NCBI RefSeq assembly: GCF_004135675.1
Contig: NZ_QHLX01000002.1
Location: 329,584 to 393,583, forward strand
Length of the DNA stretch: 64,000 nucleotides
Origin: Marinitoga lauensis
Lineage (GTDB): Bacteria > Thermotogota > Thermotogae > Petrotogales > Petrotogaceae
Direction of reading: 5' to 3'
This document shows positions 9,260 to 18,207 of this stretch, piece after piece. The translations under genes and the position numbers were made by a program. Under the pieces are notes generated by a model. That model was not told the origin of the DNA and searched no databases. It saw nothing but the letters and a program-made list of their open reading frames with translations. Every line of letters starts with the position of its first letter. Within the stretch, counting starts at the first letter, position 1.

Positions 9260-10323
9260 TGAACATATTGGTAACAGGCGTAGCAGGATTCATAGGAAGT
9301 AATTTTGTATATTATTATCTTGAAAAATATAAAGATAGAAAAATAATAGGATTAGATAAATTAACCTATGCAGGAAACTTAGAAAATTTAGAAAAACTAA
9401 CACCAGAACAAAAAGAAAGGTTTATATTCATAAAAGGGGATATAAATAACCAGGAATTAATAGAATATATATTCGAAGAATACAAAATAGAAGGAATAAT
9501 AAACTTTGCAGCAGAAAGCCATGTAGATAGATCAATATTAGATCCACAAATATTTCTCAAAACAAACATACTGGGCACACAAACATTATTAAACGTAGCA
9601 AAAAAATACTGGGAAAAAGAACCACAAAAATACAAAAGCGGAGTAAAATTCTTACAGGTATCAACAGATGAAGTATATGGCTCATTAGGACCAACAGGAT
9701 ACTTCACAGAAAAAACACCATTAGATCCACACAGTCCATACTCAGCAAGTAAAGCCAGTGCAGATTTAATAGTAAAAGCATATCATGACACATACAAAAT
9801 GCCAGTAAATATAACAAGATGTTCAAACAACTATGGACCATATCAATTTCCAGAAAAATTAATACCGTTAATGATAAACAATGCATTAAAACACAAAGAA
9901 TTACCAGTATATGGAGATGGAAAACAAATAAGAGATTGGTTATATGTAACAGATCATTGTAGAGCAATAGACTTAGTATTTGAAAAAGGAAAAACAGGAG
10001 AAGTATATAATATAGGTGGTCACAACGAAAAAGAAAACATATACATAGTAAAAAAAATAATAGAAATATTAAGAGAAAAAACAGGAGATGAAAAAATAAA
10101 TGAAGGATTAATAAAACACGTAAAAGATAGATTGGGACATGACAGAAGATATGGAATAGATCCAACAAAAATAAAAGAAGAAACAGGATGGGAACCAGAA
10201 ATAATGTTTGATGAAGGGATAGAAAAAACAATAGAATGGTATTTGGAAAACAAGGATTGGATGGAAAGAGTAATATCTGGTGAATATTTGGAGTTTTATG
10301 AGAAGAATTACTTGACGAGGTGA
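9259..10323 (+). CDS. rmlB: dTDP-glucose 4,6-dehydratase
   Basis: This NAD-dependent extended SDR enzyme converts dTDP-glucose to dTDP-4-keto-6-deoxyglucose. The 354-residue protein has the Rossmann motif TGVAGFIGSNF at its N-terminus and GLDKLTYAGNLENL, typical of RmlB. The active-site STDEVYG has the Asp-Glu pair used in dehydration. The catalytic YSASKAS follows, and SNNYGPYQFPEKLIPLMI and GDGKQIRDWLYV are also present. It lies between rmlA and the ketoisomerase gene. Its product is the branch point for rhamnose or 3-amino sugars; no rmlC or rmlD is present here, which points to the amino sugar. Confidence 0.97.
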   Translation: MNILVTGVAGFIGSNFVYYYLEKYKDRKIIGLDKLTYAGNLENLEKLTPEQKERFIFIKGDINNQELIEYIFEEYKIEGIINFAAESHVDRSILDPQIFLKTNILGTQTLLNVAKKYWEKEPQKYKSGVKFLQVSTDEVYGSLGPTGYFTEKTPLDPHSPYSASKASADLIVKAYHDTYKMPVNITRCSNNYGPYQFPEKLIPLMINNALKHKELPVYGDGKQIRDWLYVTDHCRAIDLVFEKGKTGEVYNIGGHNEKENIYIVKKIIEILREKTGDEKINEGLIKHVKDRLGHDRRYGIDPTKIKEETGWEPEIMFDEGIEKTIEWYLENKDWMERVISGEYLEFYEKNYLTR

Positions 10324-10326
10324 AAC

Positions 10327-10758
10327 ATGAATACAGAAATTATAAAAATTCCAAAAATAAATACATCAAATTTAAACGAAGGTTTTTTAACATTTATAGA
10401 ATCACAACATCATATACCTTTTGAAATAAAAAGGGTATACTATACTTACGAAGTAAAAAAAGACATAATTCGAGGACATCATGCTCATAAAAAATTAAAA
10501 CAGATTTTGATTTGCATATATGGAAAAATTGAAGTGGAAGTTGATAATGGTAAATTAAAAAAGCAACATATTTTAGACAATCCTTCTGAGGCATTATATC
10601 TTGGGGAAGGTGTATGGCATACGATGAAATGGTTAAAAGATAACAGTATTTTGCTCGTATTAGCTTCAGATTATTATAATGAAAATGATTATATTAGGAA
10701 TTATGATGAATTTATAGAAATGGTGAAAGGTGGGTATTGGAATGAAAATACCTTTTAA
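10327..10758 (+). CDS. fdtA: dTDP-4-oxo-6-deoxyglucose 3,4-ketoisomerase (FdtA/QdtA type)
   Basis: This 143-residue cupin protein belongs to the FdtA/QdtA/WxcM-like family, which moves the keto group of dTDP-4-keto-6-deoxyglucose from C4 to C3. The conserved [10 protein letters not shown] segment is followed by [13 protein letters not shown], which contains the active-site histidines of the family. [15 protein letters not shown] forms the second conserved block. FdtA (3-amino-galacto) and QdtA (3-amino-gluco products) cannot be told apart by eye. The gene starts three bases after rmlB, and the next gene starts inside its 3' end, so it is part of one operon. Confidence 0.88.
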   Translation: MNTEIIKIPKINTSNLNEGFLTFIESQHHIPFEIKRVYYTYEVKKDIIRGHHAHKKLKQILICIYGKIEVEVDNGKLKKQHILDNPSEALYLGEGVWHTMKWLKDNSILLVLASDYYNENDYIRNYDEFIEMVKGGYWNENTF

Positions 10759-11839
10759 TGACTTGAAATATCAATATTTGAAATATAAAGAAGAATATAA
10801 CAAGGCTGCTATAGAAGTTTTAGAATCAGGATGGTATATATTAGGAAAAAATGTAGAGAAATTTGAAACAAACTTCTCTAATTATATAGGAGCAAAATAT
10901 TGTGTAGGAGTAAATTCAGGATTAGATGCTCTTATACTAGCATTTAGAGCATTAAATTTACCTGAAGAGTCAGAAGTTATTGTTCCTGCAAATACTTATA
11001 TAGCTTCTGTATTAGGTGTAACTGAAAATGATTTAATTCCAACTTTTGTAGAACCAGATGAATATTTTAATATTGATCCAGATAAAATAGAAGAAAAAAT
11101 AACTGATAAGACAAAAGCTATATTAGTAGTTCATTTATATGGTCAACCAGCTAACATGGAAAAAATTATGAAAATAGCTAAAAAGTATAATTTATATGTA
11201 ATTGAAGATTGTGCTCAAGCACATGGTGCAGAATATAATGGGCAAAAAGTTGGAACATTTGGAGAGATTGGTTGTTTTAGTTTTTTTCCTACAAAAAATC
11301 TTGGAGCATTTGGAGATGGTGGAGCTATAGTTACAAATAACAAGAATATTGCTGATAAAATTAAATTATTAAGAAATTATGGTAGTGTGAAAAAGTATTA
11401 TCATGAAATAGAAGGAGTTAATTCTAGGTTAGATGAGATTCAATCAGCTTTATTAAATGTAAAATTAAAACACTTAAATGAATTAAATGAAGAAAGAGAA
11501 AAAATTGCTGAATTTTACTTAAAAAATATCAATAATCCGCTAATTGAATTGCCGAAAATACAGGATAAATCTAAACATGTTTGGCATTTGTTTGTAGTAA
11601 AAACCAAAAATAGAAATAACTTTCAAAAATATTTAGAAAGTGGTGGAATTTATACCCAAATTCATTATCCAATTCCACCACATCTTTCTGGTGCGTATAG
11701 AGAGTTTGGATATAAGAAAGGGGATTTTCCTATAACTGAAAAATATTCAGAAAGTATATTGAGTTTACCTTTGTACAATGGAATGTCAAAAGAAGAAATG
11801 AAATATGTTGTGAAGTTTATAAATAAGTATAGTGAATGA
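10742..11839 (+). CDS. fdtB: dTDP-3-amino-3,6-dideoxyhexose transaminase (DegT/DnrJ family)
   Basis: This PLP-dependent sugar aminotransferase adds the 3-amino group to the product of the ketoisomerase. The start is ATG 10742 behind AAAGGTGGG; it overlaps the end of fdtA by 17 bases. The 365-residue protein has the family marks: [34 protein letters not shown], and the Schiff-base lysine in [48 protein letters not shown] is also conserved. The usual third enzyme, an N-acetyltransferase of the left-handed beta-helix type, is not seen in this window. FdtB and QdtB are not separable by eye. Confidence 0.88.
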   Translation: MKIPFNDLKYQYLKYKEEYNKAAIEVLESGWYILGKNVEKFETNFSNYIGAKYCVGVNSGLDALILAFRALNLPEESEVIVPANTYIASVLGVTENDLIPTFVEPDEYFNIDPDKIEEKITDKTKAILVVHLYGQPANMEKIMKIAKKYNLYVIEDCAQAHGAEYNGQKVGTFGEIGCFSFFPTKNLGAFGDGGAIVTNNKNIADKIKLLRNYGSVKKYYHEIEGVNSRLDEIQSALLNVKLKHLNELNEEREKIAEFYLKNINNPLIELPKIQDKSKHVWHLFVVKTKNRNNFQKYLESGGIYTQIHYPIPPHLSGAYREFGYKKGDFPITEKYSESILSLPLYNGMSKEEMKYVVKFINKYSE

Positions 11840-13347
11840 GCGTTTAGTAAGAGGTGAGAATAATTAATATAATAAAAAGGCTTATAAAAGATAATATAAC
11901 AGTAAAATCTGGAATATGGTATATAATAACAGATTTTATGTTAAAAGGAATGGCATTTATAACTCTTCCGATTTTTACAAGATTATTATCAGTTAAAGAA
12001 TATGGATTAGTATCTATATATATGGTTTTAGTAGGAATATTTGCTATAATTACAGGATTAGACTTGAATAGTTCAATTGGAACAGGGTTATATGATTTCA
12101 AACATACAAAAGATGAATTTTTATCCTCGATATTGTTTTTATCATTAATTAATTTTCTTTTTATAGCTAGTGGAATTATATTTTTTAAAAAATATTTATC
12201 AATAAAATTAAAAATTACTGAAGATATAATTATTTTTTCGTTATTATCAGGGTATTTTTCTTTTATCATTAATTTTTTTATAACAAAATTAGTATTCGAA
12301 AAAAATTATAAAAAGAAAACTTTATTAAGTTTATTATCTTCACTATTAAATATTGGAATGTCTATATATATATTATTAATAATTAAAAGTTATAAGGGTA
12401 AAATATATGGAGATATATTTTCTAAATTTATTATATCTTCAATATTATTTTTAGTAGTATTATTAAAAGGGAAAAAAATATTATTTAAAAAGGCATGGAA
12501 ATACTCAATGTTAATAAGTGTTCCTCTAATTCCACATCATTTATCTGGTCTTATTTTATCTCAGTTTGACAGATTAGCGATACAAAAAATAATGGGATCA
12601 GGAAAAGTAGGATTATATAGTTATGCATATACGTTAGGCATGATTCCCTTGATAATATTAGGAGCAACAAATCTTGCGTGGTTCCATGGTTTTATGATAA
12701 AATGTATGAAAATAAAAGAAGAGAAATAAATACTAAATCAAAATATTATAATGAGATATATGTAATAATATTATCCTTAATATTTATAATAGTACCTGAA
12801 CTAGGATTAATAATGGCACCTAAAAGTTATAATTCTTCACTAACAATAATTTCGATAATAGTTGCATCATATTATATGCAATTTTTATATACAATATATG
12901 TAAACTTTGCGTTTTTCTATAAAAAAACAGGATCGATATCTATAGGTACATTATTAGCTGGAATAATAAATATAATATTAAATATATTATTAATACCAAA
13001 ATTTGGATATGAAATTGCAGCAATAACAACATTAATATCTTATTTCTTCCTTTTATTTTTTCATGTATTAAATGTTAGATATAATTTAAAGGATAAAACA
13101 ATATCAGCAAGATATATATTTTCCTGGGCAATTTTAATTATTGTTATGAGTTTCCTGCCTTTGACAGCAATTTGGCGATTTTAAGGGAAATGGAACGGTA
13201 GAATGCGGGTTTGAGGCGTGTATTTTTCAGGAAGTCGAAAAATTGTGTGGCTAACTTTTGTTACAGAGAATTAACTATAATTAGTAATATATTAGTCCTT
13301 TTGGTGGTATAATATATATGACAACCACTGAAAGGAGATGTTTTAAA

Positions 13348-14952
13348 ATGTATCCTAAAATATCAAAAGTGAAAGGAAAAAGATATTTAAGGATAATGGA
13401 AAGCAAAAGAGAAAATGGAAAAGTGAAACAGCATACAGTAATAAATTTTGGAAATATAGATAAGTATAGTAAAAAAGATATAACAAAACTTGTAGATAGT
13501 CTTTTTAAAATATTTGAAATAGATGAATATGAAAAAATAGAAGATGATTTAATGGAAGAAATAGCAAGAAGAAATTACGGAGCCAAAGTAATAGTAAATA
13601 AGATATTTGAAAGATATGAGATGAAAAGATATTTTGAAAGACTGGATAAAGAAATAAAATACAATGCAGAAGAAATGTTAAAAATAATGGTGATGAATAG
13701 AATAGTAGAACCGAAGAGTAAATTGGGAATATTTAATAATTTAGAGTATTTTGGATATAACAAAGTGGAAGTTAAAAAAGAAAAAGACCTGGAAGAAAAA
13801 GATGTAATGTTGCACTGGTTATACAGAACATTGGATATATTAGCAGATAATAAAGAGTCGATAGAAAAACATATGTATAATCAAAGGATAAGTTTGTTTA
13901 ATACAACGGTAGATTTAGTATTTTACGATGTAACAACATTAGCGTTTGAAACACAACAAACAAATGAAATATTACAAATGGGATATTCAAAGGATAAGAA
14001 ATTTAATGAGTCGCAAGTAGTATTAGGGATGTCAATAGATCAGGATAGAATGCCAGTTAGTTTTGATATATATGCAGGAAATACATTTGAAGGGCATACA
14101 TTTAAAGATTCAATAGAAAAAATGAAAAAAGAATATCAATTAGGAAAAGTAATAGTAGTAGCAGATAGAGGAATGATGAGTAAAAAAAATATAGAAGTAG
14201 TAGAAAATTCTAATTATGAATTCATAGTAGGAAAATCAATAAAACAGTTAAAAAAAGTAAATATATTTGAAGGAGAATTCATAGAAATAGCAAAAGGAAT
14301 AAAATATAGAGAAGTAGAATATGAAAATAAAAGATTACTCATAATATATTCAGAAGAAAGAGCCAAAAAAGACAGAGCAGATAGACTACGATTAATAGAA
14401 AAAGCGAAAAAAATGTTAGAAGAAGGAAATATAGATTCAAAAAGTAAAAGAGGAGCGAAAAAATATTTAAAAGAACAGAACAAACAAAATTATATATTGG
14501 ACATAGAAAAAATAGAAAATGATGAAAAATACGATGGATACTATGGAATAATAACAAACACAAAACTATCTCCAAAAGAAATATTAGAACAATATCATAC
14601 ATTATGGAAAGTAGAAGAAACATTCAGAACATTAAAAAATTATCTTGAAACAAGACCGGTATTTCATTGGACACCGAAAAGAATAAAAGGACATATTGTA
14701 ATGAGTTTCATATCTTACATAATTCAAAGAACATTAGAATTAGAACTGGAAAAAAATAATATTGAATACTCTCATGAAAAAATAAGAGAAGCTATAAAAA
14801 AAATGGAATACTCTGAAATAAGATTAAAAGACAAATTATTTGCATTAAGAGCCAATTTAAACGATTTTCAAAAAGCCATATTAAAAACATTAAAAATAGA
14901 AAAACCGAAAAAAATGATGGAATTAGATGAATTTAAAAAAATAATCTCCTAA
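13348..14952 (+). CDS. IS1634-family transposase (element A), intact copy
   Basis: The start is ATG 13348, with GAAAGGAGATG upstream. The 534-residue protein is the only complete transposase of this type here. The N-terminus (KGKRYLRIMESKRENGKVKQ, VINFGNIDKY) is typical of the IS1634 group of IS4-like elements. The probable catalytic residues are the Asp in LVFYDVTTLAFET, the Asp in VIVVADRGMMSKKN, and the Glu in LWKVEETFRTLKNYLETRP, with a long insert between the second and third. A TATAAT-type promoter lies at about 13306-13311 inside the left end. It may mobilise the damaged copies at 15.1 and 52-57 kb. Confidence 0.88.
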   Translation: MYPKISKVKGKRYLRIMESKRENGKVKQHTVINFGNIDKYSKKDITKLVDSLFKIFEIDEYEKIEDDLMEEIARRNYGAKVIVNKIFERYEMKRYFERLDKEIKYNAEEMLKIMVMNRIVEPKSKLGIFNNLEYFGYNKVEVKKEKDLEEKDVMLHWLYRTLDILADNKESIEKHMYNQRISLFNTTVDLVFYDVTTLAFETQQTNEILQMGYSKDKKFNESQVVLGMSIDQDRMPVSFDIYAGNTFEGHTFKDSIEKMKKEYQLGKVIVVADRGMMSKKNIEVVENSNYEFIVGKSIKQLKKVNIFEGEFIEIAKGIKYREVEYENKRLLIIYSEERAKKDRADRLRLIEKAKKMLEEGNIDSKSKRGAKKYLKEQNKQNYILDIEKIENDEKYDGYYGIITNTKLSPKEILEQYHTLWKVEETFRTLKNYLETRPVFHWTPKRIKGHIVMSFISYIIQRTLELELEKNNIEYSHEKIREAIKKMEYSEIRLKDKLFALRANLNDFQKAILKTLKIEKPKKMMELDEFKKIIS

Positions 14953-15084
14953 AACACGCATGAAAAGCCAAAAAGGAGGAGGTGTGTGGCTAATTTCTCT
15001 TTTTATAAAAAGTTAACAATAGCTATTTTTTTGAATAATTCTACTTTTTAGAATTTTGTTGATAATAATAGTGTCAAACTCAGG

Positions 15085-15691
15085 TGTGTTTCAAACGCTA
15101 ATGTTGTTACATCGTAAAATACTAAATCTACCGTTGTATTAAACAAACTTATCCTTTGATTATACATATGTTTTTCTATCGACTCTTTATTATCTGCTAA
15201 TATATCCAATGTTCTGTATAACCAGTGCAACATTACATCTTTTCTTCCAGGTCTTTTTCTTTTTTAACTTCCACTTTGTTATATCCAAAATACTCTAAAT
15301 TATTAAATATTCCCAATTTACTCTTCGGTTCTACTATTCTATTCATCACCATTATTTTTAACATTTCTTCTGCATTGTATTTTATTTCTTTATCCAGTCT
15401 TTCAAAATATCTTTTCATCTCATATCTTTCAAATATCTTATTTACTATTACTTTGGCTCCGTAATTTCTTCTTGCTATTTCTTCCATTAAATCATCTTCT
15501 ATTTTTTCATATTCATCTATTTCAAATATTTTAAAAAGACTATCTACAAGTTTTGTTATATCTTTTTTACTATACTTATCTATATTTCCAAAATTTATTA
15601 CTGTATGCTGTTTCACTTTTCCATTTTCTCTTTTGCTTTCCATTATCCTTAAATATCTTTTTCCTTTCACTTTTGATATTTTAGGATACAT
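15085..15691 (-). pseudogene. Truncated inverted copy of the IS1634-type transposase
   Basis: This is the N-terminal third of the transposase at 13348, read from ATG 15691 on the minus strand. It ends at the junction with the complete copy at 15084/15085, just after LAFET. A one-base deletion in the T-run near 15240 splits it into two frames (…KEKDLEEK and MLHWLYRTLDILADNK). Otherwise it looks nearly identical to the forward copy over 600 bases. It makes a large inverted repeat with 13154-13955. Confidence 0.85.
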
Positions 15692-15962
15692 TTTAAAACA
15701 TCTCCTTTCAGTGGTTGTCATATATATTATACCACCAAAAGGACTAATATATTACTAATTATAGTTAATTCTCTGTAACAAAAGTTAGCCACACAATTTT
15801 TCGACTTCCTGAAAAATACACGCCTCAAACCCGCATTCTACCGTTCCATTTCCCTTAAAATCGCCAAATTGCTGTCAAAGGCAGGTGAATTTTAATTATC
15901 CACCAATAAATATTAGAATTTTAATTCCGAAATATAAACCTGATTCAAATACTATATTTTAA

Positions 15963-16256
15963 ATAGAATGTTATTTTTGGAAAAATTTATCAATTTAGAA
16001 AGATATGAGAATAGTGGTATCATGAAAATGATAATAAAATAAAATATATGATCACCGTGGATCCTTCTAAAGTTGGTTTTAGAATGTGGCCCACGGTATA
16101 TATTTTTTATTTATTAAATTTTATTTTCTAAAATCAGTGGGGTCAAATTCTTGCCATTTTTCGAAAAAGAAAAATGGTGTAGTTGAGTTATGGTATAATT
16201 TAATTGTAAAAATATGGATTTGAACTTTAAAATTTTTTCAATTCTATATTTCAGAC
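15963..16256. other. Intergenic region with hairpins
   Basis: There is no gene here. Besides the 16054-16112 hairpin, bases 16154-16177 form a 9-bp perfect stem (CCATTTTTC/GAAAAATGG, loop of six). It is preceded by GTGGGGTCAAATTC, which resembles an IS3-type terminus (GGGGTCA). A TATAAT-like box (GGTATAATTTAATTG) lies at about 16192-16206. No function can be assigned. Confidence 0.4.
16054..16112 (+). terminator. Branched or bulged hairpin, probable terminator of the glycan locus
   Basis: The outer stem is ACCGTGG (16054-16060) with CCACGGT (16091-16097). The inner stem is TTCTAAA with TTTAGAA around a GTTGG loop. A T-rich run, ATATATTTTTTATTT, follows. On the plus strand this would end transcription of the polysaccharide genes. 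The bulges make it larger than an ordinary terminator. Confidence 0.55.
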
Positions 16257-16287
16257 AAAAAAACTCTTTGTTTGATTTTGCAAAGAG
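16257..16287 (-). terminator. Intrinsic terminator of the Rpn gene
   Basis: On the minus strand the stem CTCTTTG...CAAAGAG (16264-16270 with 16281-16287) is followed by a run of seven or more T. An outer pairing, TTCAGACAAA with TTTGTC and TCTGAA, extends it. Another hairpin, ACGTCAG/CTGACGT (16306-16328), lies between it and the stop codon at 16356. Confidence 0.75.
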
Positions 16288-16355
16288 GTTTGTCTACAAT
16301 CTGAAACGTCAGAGTTTATCCCTGACGTTAGTTGATTGAAACGATAATTATTAAC

Positions 16356-17375
16356 TTAATTTGAGGATTTTTTTATTATTTTGACAGTTTCATCAAAGGT
16401 GAGATCGAAAATATTTCCTGATATATAATCCAGGTCTTTTAAATCTAAATTTTCAATGTTTGGTAGATATGATTTAATTTTATCACCGAATTTTTTAAAC
16501 AATAACGTTTTTGCTAATTTTATTGCTGCTTCTTTTTTTCCTTCTTCAATCCCTTTCTCAATCCCTTTTTCAATACCAATAGCGACACCTTTCTCATAAC
16601 TTTCTTTTAACGATTCATCAATGGCTTTAACAAAGTTTTCAAACATATGAGATTCCTCCTCTCCACTCTCAATATCTATTTCAATCATTTCAATTCCATT
16701 CTTTCGACTTAAAACCTTCAGGAAATTGTTCAAGTACTCTGTAAATTTTTTCTTTTCTTTTTCTGGTAATTCTTTAAATGCTTTTTCAATCTCTTTAAAC
16801 GCTTCTTTTATTCCTTTTTTGTCTGTTCTGTCTATGCTTAATAACAATCCAAGTGCATTTTTTATTCCTATTAATTTTTCTCTTTTTATTTGGGTTAAAT
16901 CAATTATTTCATATTTGAATTTTGGTGTGTAATCCATAAAGGTTTGCCAGTTGTTTATCTTTTCCATATACCATATTTCAGCAGTCCATTTTCTATTTCC
17001 GTTGTAAAAAACAACAGGAATAATTGGAGGTAGTTTAAAATTCTTTCTTTTTGATAAATCCTTATGTTTGTTTATATAGTTTCTCCATATTCTAACCATA
17101 TATTCGAGAATTCTAAATTGCATTAAATAATCAACAGAAGATTGATGTTCTAGTAAAAGAAAAACATAAGCGTCATTATTTAAATAATTGATTTTAAATA
17201 AAAGATCAGATTCCTTATCGCCGTATTTTAAATCAGTAAATTGAGTTTTTTCAATGGTTATTTGTTCTGGTGTAATTTTGTATTGTTTAAAAACAGGAAG
17301 AAACATTCTAATAAATTCAACAAGCATTTCTTTATCCTGAAAAATTTCTTTAAATAGCTGGTCGTATAGTCCCAT
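16356..17375 (-). CDS. Rpn-family recombination-promoting nuclease (PF04754-like)
   Basis: The start is ATG 17375 with AAAAGGTG upstream; the longer frame has no ribosome-binding site. The 339-residue protein begins MGLYDQLFKEIFQDKEMLVEF, the usual start of the family. The PD-(D/E)XK core shows DLKYGDKESDLLFKI and AYVFLLLEHQSSVD, where Asp, Glu and the following Gln replace the usual ExK pattern, as in other Rpn proteins. A LPPIIPVVFYNG motif follows. The C-terminus has a repeated GIEKGIEKGIEEGKKEA segment, also typical. These proteins cut DNA and promote RecA-independent recombination in E. coli. It lies among other nuclease-like genes. Confidence 0.85.
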   Translation of the reverse strand: MGLYDQLFKEIFQDKEMLVEFIRMFLPVFKQYKITPEQITIEKTQFTDLKYGDKESDLLFKINYLNNDAYVFLLLEHQSSVDYLMQFRILEYMVRIWRNYINKHKDLSKRKNFKLPPIIPVVFYNGNRKWTAEIWYMEKINNWQTFMDYTPKFKYEIIDLTQIKREKLIGIKNALGLLLSIDRTDKKGIKEAFKEIEKAFKELPEKEKKKFTEYLNNFLKVLSRKNGIEMIEIDIESGEEESHMFENFVKAIDESLKESYEKGVAIGIEKGIEKGIEEGKKEAAIKLAKTLLFKKFGDKIKSYLPNIENLDLKDLDYISGNIFDLTFDETVKIIKKSSN

Positions 17376-17484
17376 ATATTTCACCTTTTCTGGTAGCATA
17401 ATATTTAATAATATCCAAGTTTTAATTTTTTGAGTATTTTGATGGATTTGATAGTTATGTTTATTATAATTATACCATAATAGA

Positions 17485-17892
17485 ATGAAAAAGATAAAAA
17501 ACTTCAGCAAAAAGAGAGTGGAAATAGTTGAGGAATTATTTACAAATGATGAAACAATATTTATTGATGAGCTCGATTCAAAATTACATCCAATATTGAT
17601 GAGAAAAATTATATCCATGTTTCATGATGAAGAAGTAAATAGAAAGAATGCACAATTAATTTTTACTACACACAATGTAACGTTACTTACAAGGGATTTA
17701 TTTAGAAGAGATGAAATATGGTTTACTGAAAAAGAAAATAAAGAATCAATTTTATTTTCGTTAGTTGAATTTAAGATAAATGGAAAGAAAGTGAGAAATG
17801 ATGCATCATATGATAAAGATTATTTAAAAGGGAAATATGGAGCTATACCAATAGTAAAAGACTTTTATTTCGGAGATGGTAAAATTGAGTAA
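17485..17892 (+). pseudogene. C-terminal remnant of an AAA_21-type ATPase
   Basis: Only the last third of an ABC-like ATPase is present. It has the Walker B segment IFIDELDSKLHP with the catalytic Glu, a switch histidine in IFTTHNVTLL, and the end region RRDEIWFTEKENKES. No Walker A precedes it; the 5' part lies across the promoter region of the Rpn gene on the other strand and is missing. Full-length relatives with this arrangement are often phage-defence or RloC/OLD-like ATPases. The specific family cannot be recovered from this fragment. Confidence 0.7.
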
Positions 17893-17962
17893 TAACTGTT
17901 CATTATCTTGTTAAAGAATTAATGGAAATTGTTGAAAGGAATAGAGAGAAGTGAAAATACGA

Positions 17963-18103
17963 AACCGGGCGTGGTGCCCGGTTTTGTTATTGAATTAAGT
18001 CAAAAATTTCGTTGGTTGTTGTATCAACGATAGTTGCATTATCTTTTTCGTATCCTGCTGGTATTATTACACCAACGAAGAAATCCGTTTGTTTTTGCAT
18101 GGG
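17963..18103 (-). repeat. Duplicated unit, copy 1: C-terminal gene fragment plus palindrome
   Basis: On the minus strand this codes for QTDFFVGVIIPAGYEKDN followed by ATIVDTTTNEIFDLIQ and a stop at 17987-17989, then a GC-rich hairpin, AACCGGGC-GTGGT-GCCCGGTT (17963-17983). The same unit occurs at 20272-20412 with changes that mostly keep the amino acids (F to S, I to V, I to L). It therefore looks like the end of a real protein family, of which only two tails remain. I do not recognise the family. Confidence 0.6.
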
Positions 18104-18143
18104 GATAGTTGGTGTATTGTTGGTAAATTTCGTTACTGGAATG

Positions 18144-18152
18144 TGATATAAT
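18144..18152 (+). promoter_or_regulatory. Extended -10 promoter TGATATAAT
   Basis: TGATATAATT within GAATGTGATATAATTCAG lies 56 bases before the ATPase gene. The same block stands before other ATPase/nuclease genes at 22323, 35323, 36902 and 50726. No good -35 box is visible, as expected for an extended -10. Confidence 0.5.
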
Positions 18153-18207
18153 TCAGTTATAGGATAATATATTTGTGTAAGAACCGGTAAGTTTGGAGGT
18201 GGAATTG

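Larger units (their letters stand above)
13154..15885. mobile_element. IS1634-type composite: complete IS plus inverted partial copy
   Basis: A complete element runs from CCTGCCTTTGACAG (13154) to TGTCAAACTCAGG (15084), with imperfect terminal inverted repeats, 1931 bp in all. It is followed directly by the first 801 bases of the same element in inverted orientation (15085-15885), ending CTGTCAAAGGCAGG. Both outer ends are thus left ends. The flanks are TGAGTTT before and TGAATTT after, a probable 7-base target duplication. Removing the whole unit restores the flippase frame, so the unit seems to have inserted in one event. Confidence 0.85.
11854..15962 (+). pseudogene. Second Wzx-like flippase, frameshifted and interrupted by an IS
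   Basis: The start is uncertain: a GTG at 11854 sits inside the AAGAGGTG site, and an ATT nearby is possible. The first 280 residues are a flippase N-terminus (ITDFMLKGMAFITLPIFTRL, then SQFDRLAIQKIMGSGKVGLYSYA). The frame shifts at about 12680, where GCGTGG lacks one G; restoring it gives AWVPWFYDKMYENKRREINT. The second part runs to 13153, where the IS1634-type composite is inserted. After 15885 the frame resumes with FNYPPINIRILIPKYKPD and stops at 15960-15962. It probably once exported the glycan built with the dTDP-amino sugar. Confidence 0.85.

Noticed and set aside
9704..10231. Long minus-strand open frame opposite rmlB
   Set aside because: It is a low-complexity Leu/Phe-rich shadow of a well supported gene, caused by AT-rich codon use.
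16325..16343. GTTGATTGAAAC resembles the end of some CRISPR repeats
   Set aside because: It occurs once, with no spaced repeats and no cas genes nearby; the bases belong to the hairpin region after the Rpn gene.
17485..18106. Possible RloC/OLD-like defence ATPase system
   Set aside because: Only Walker B and the switch histidine remain; there is no Walker A, start or partner gene, so it is a remnant and no system can be claimed.
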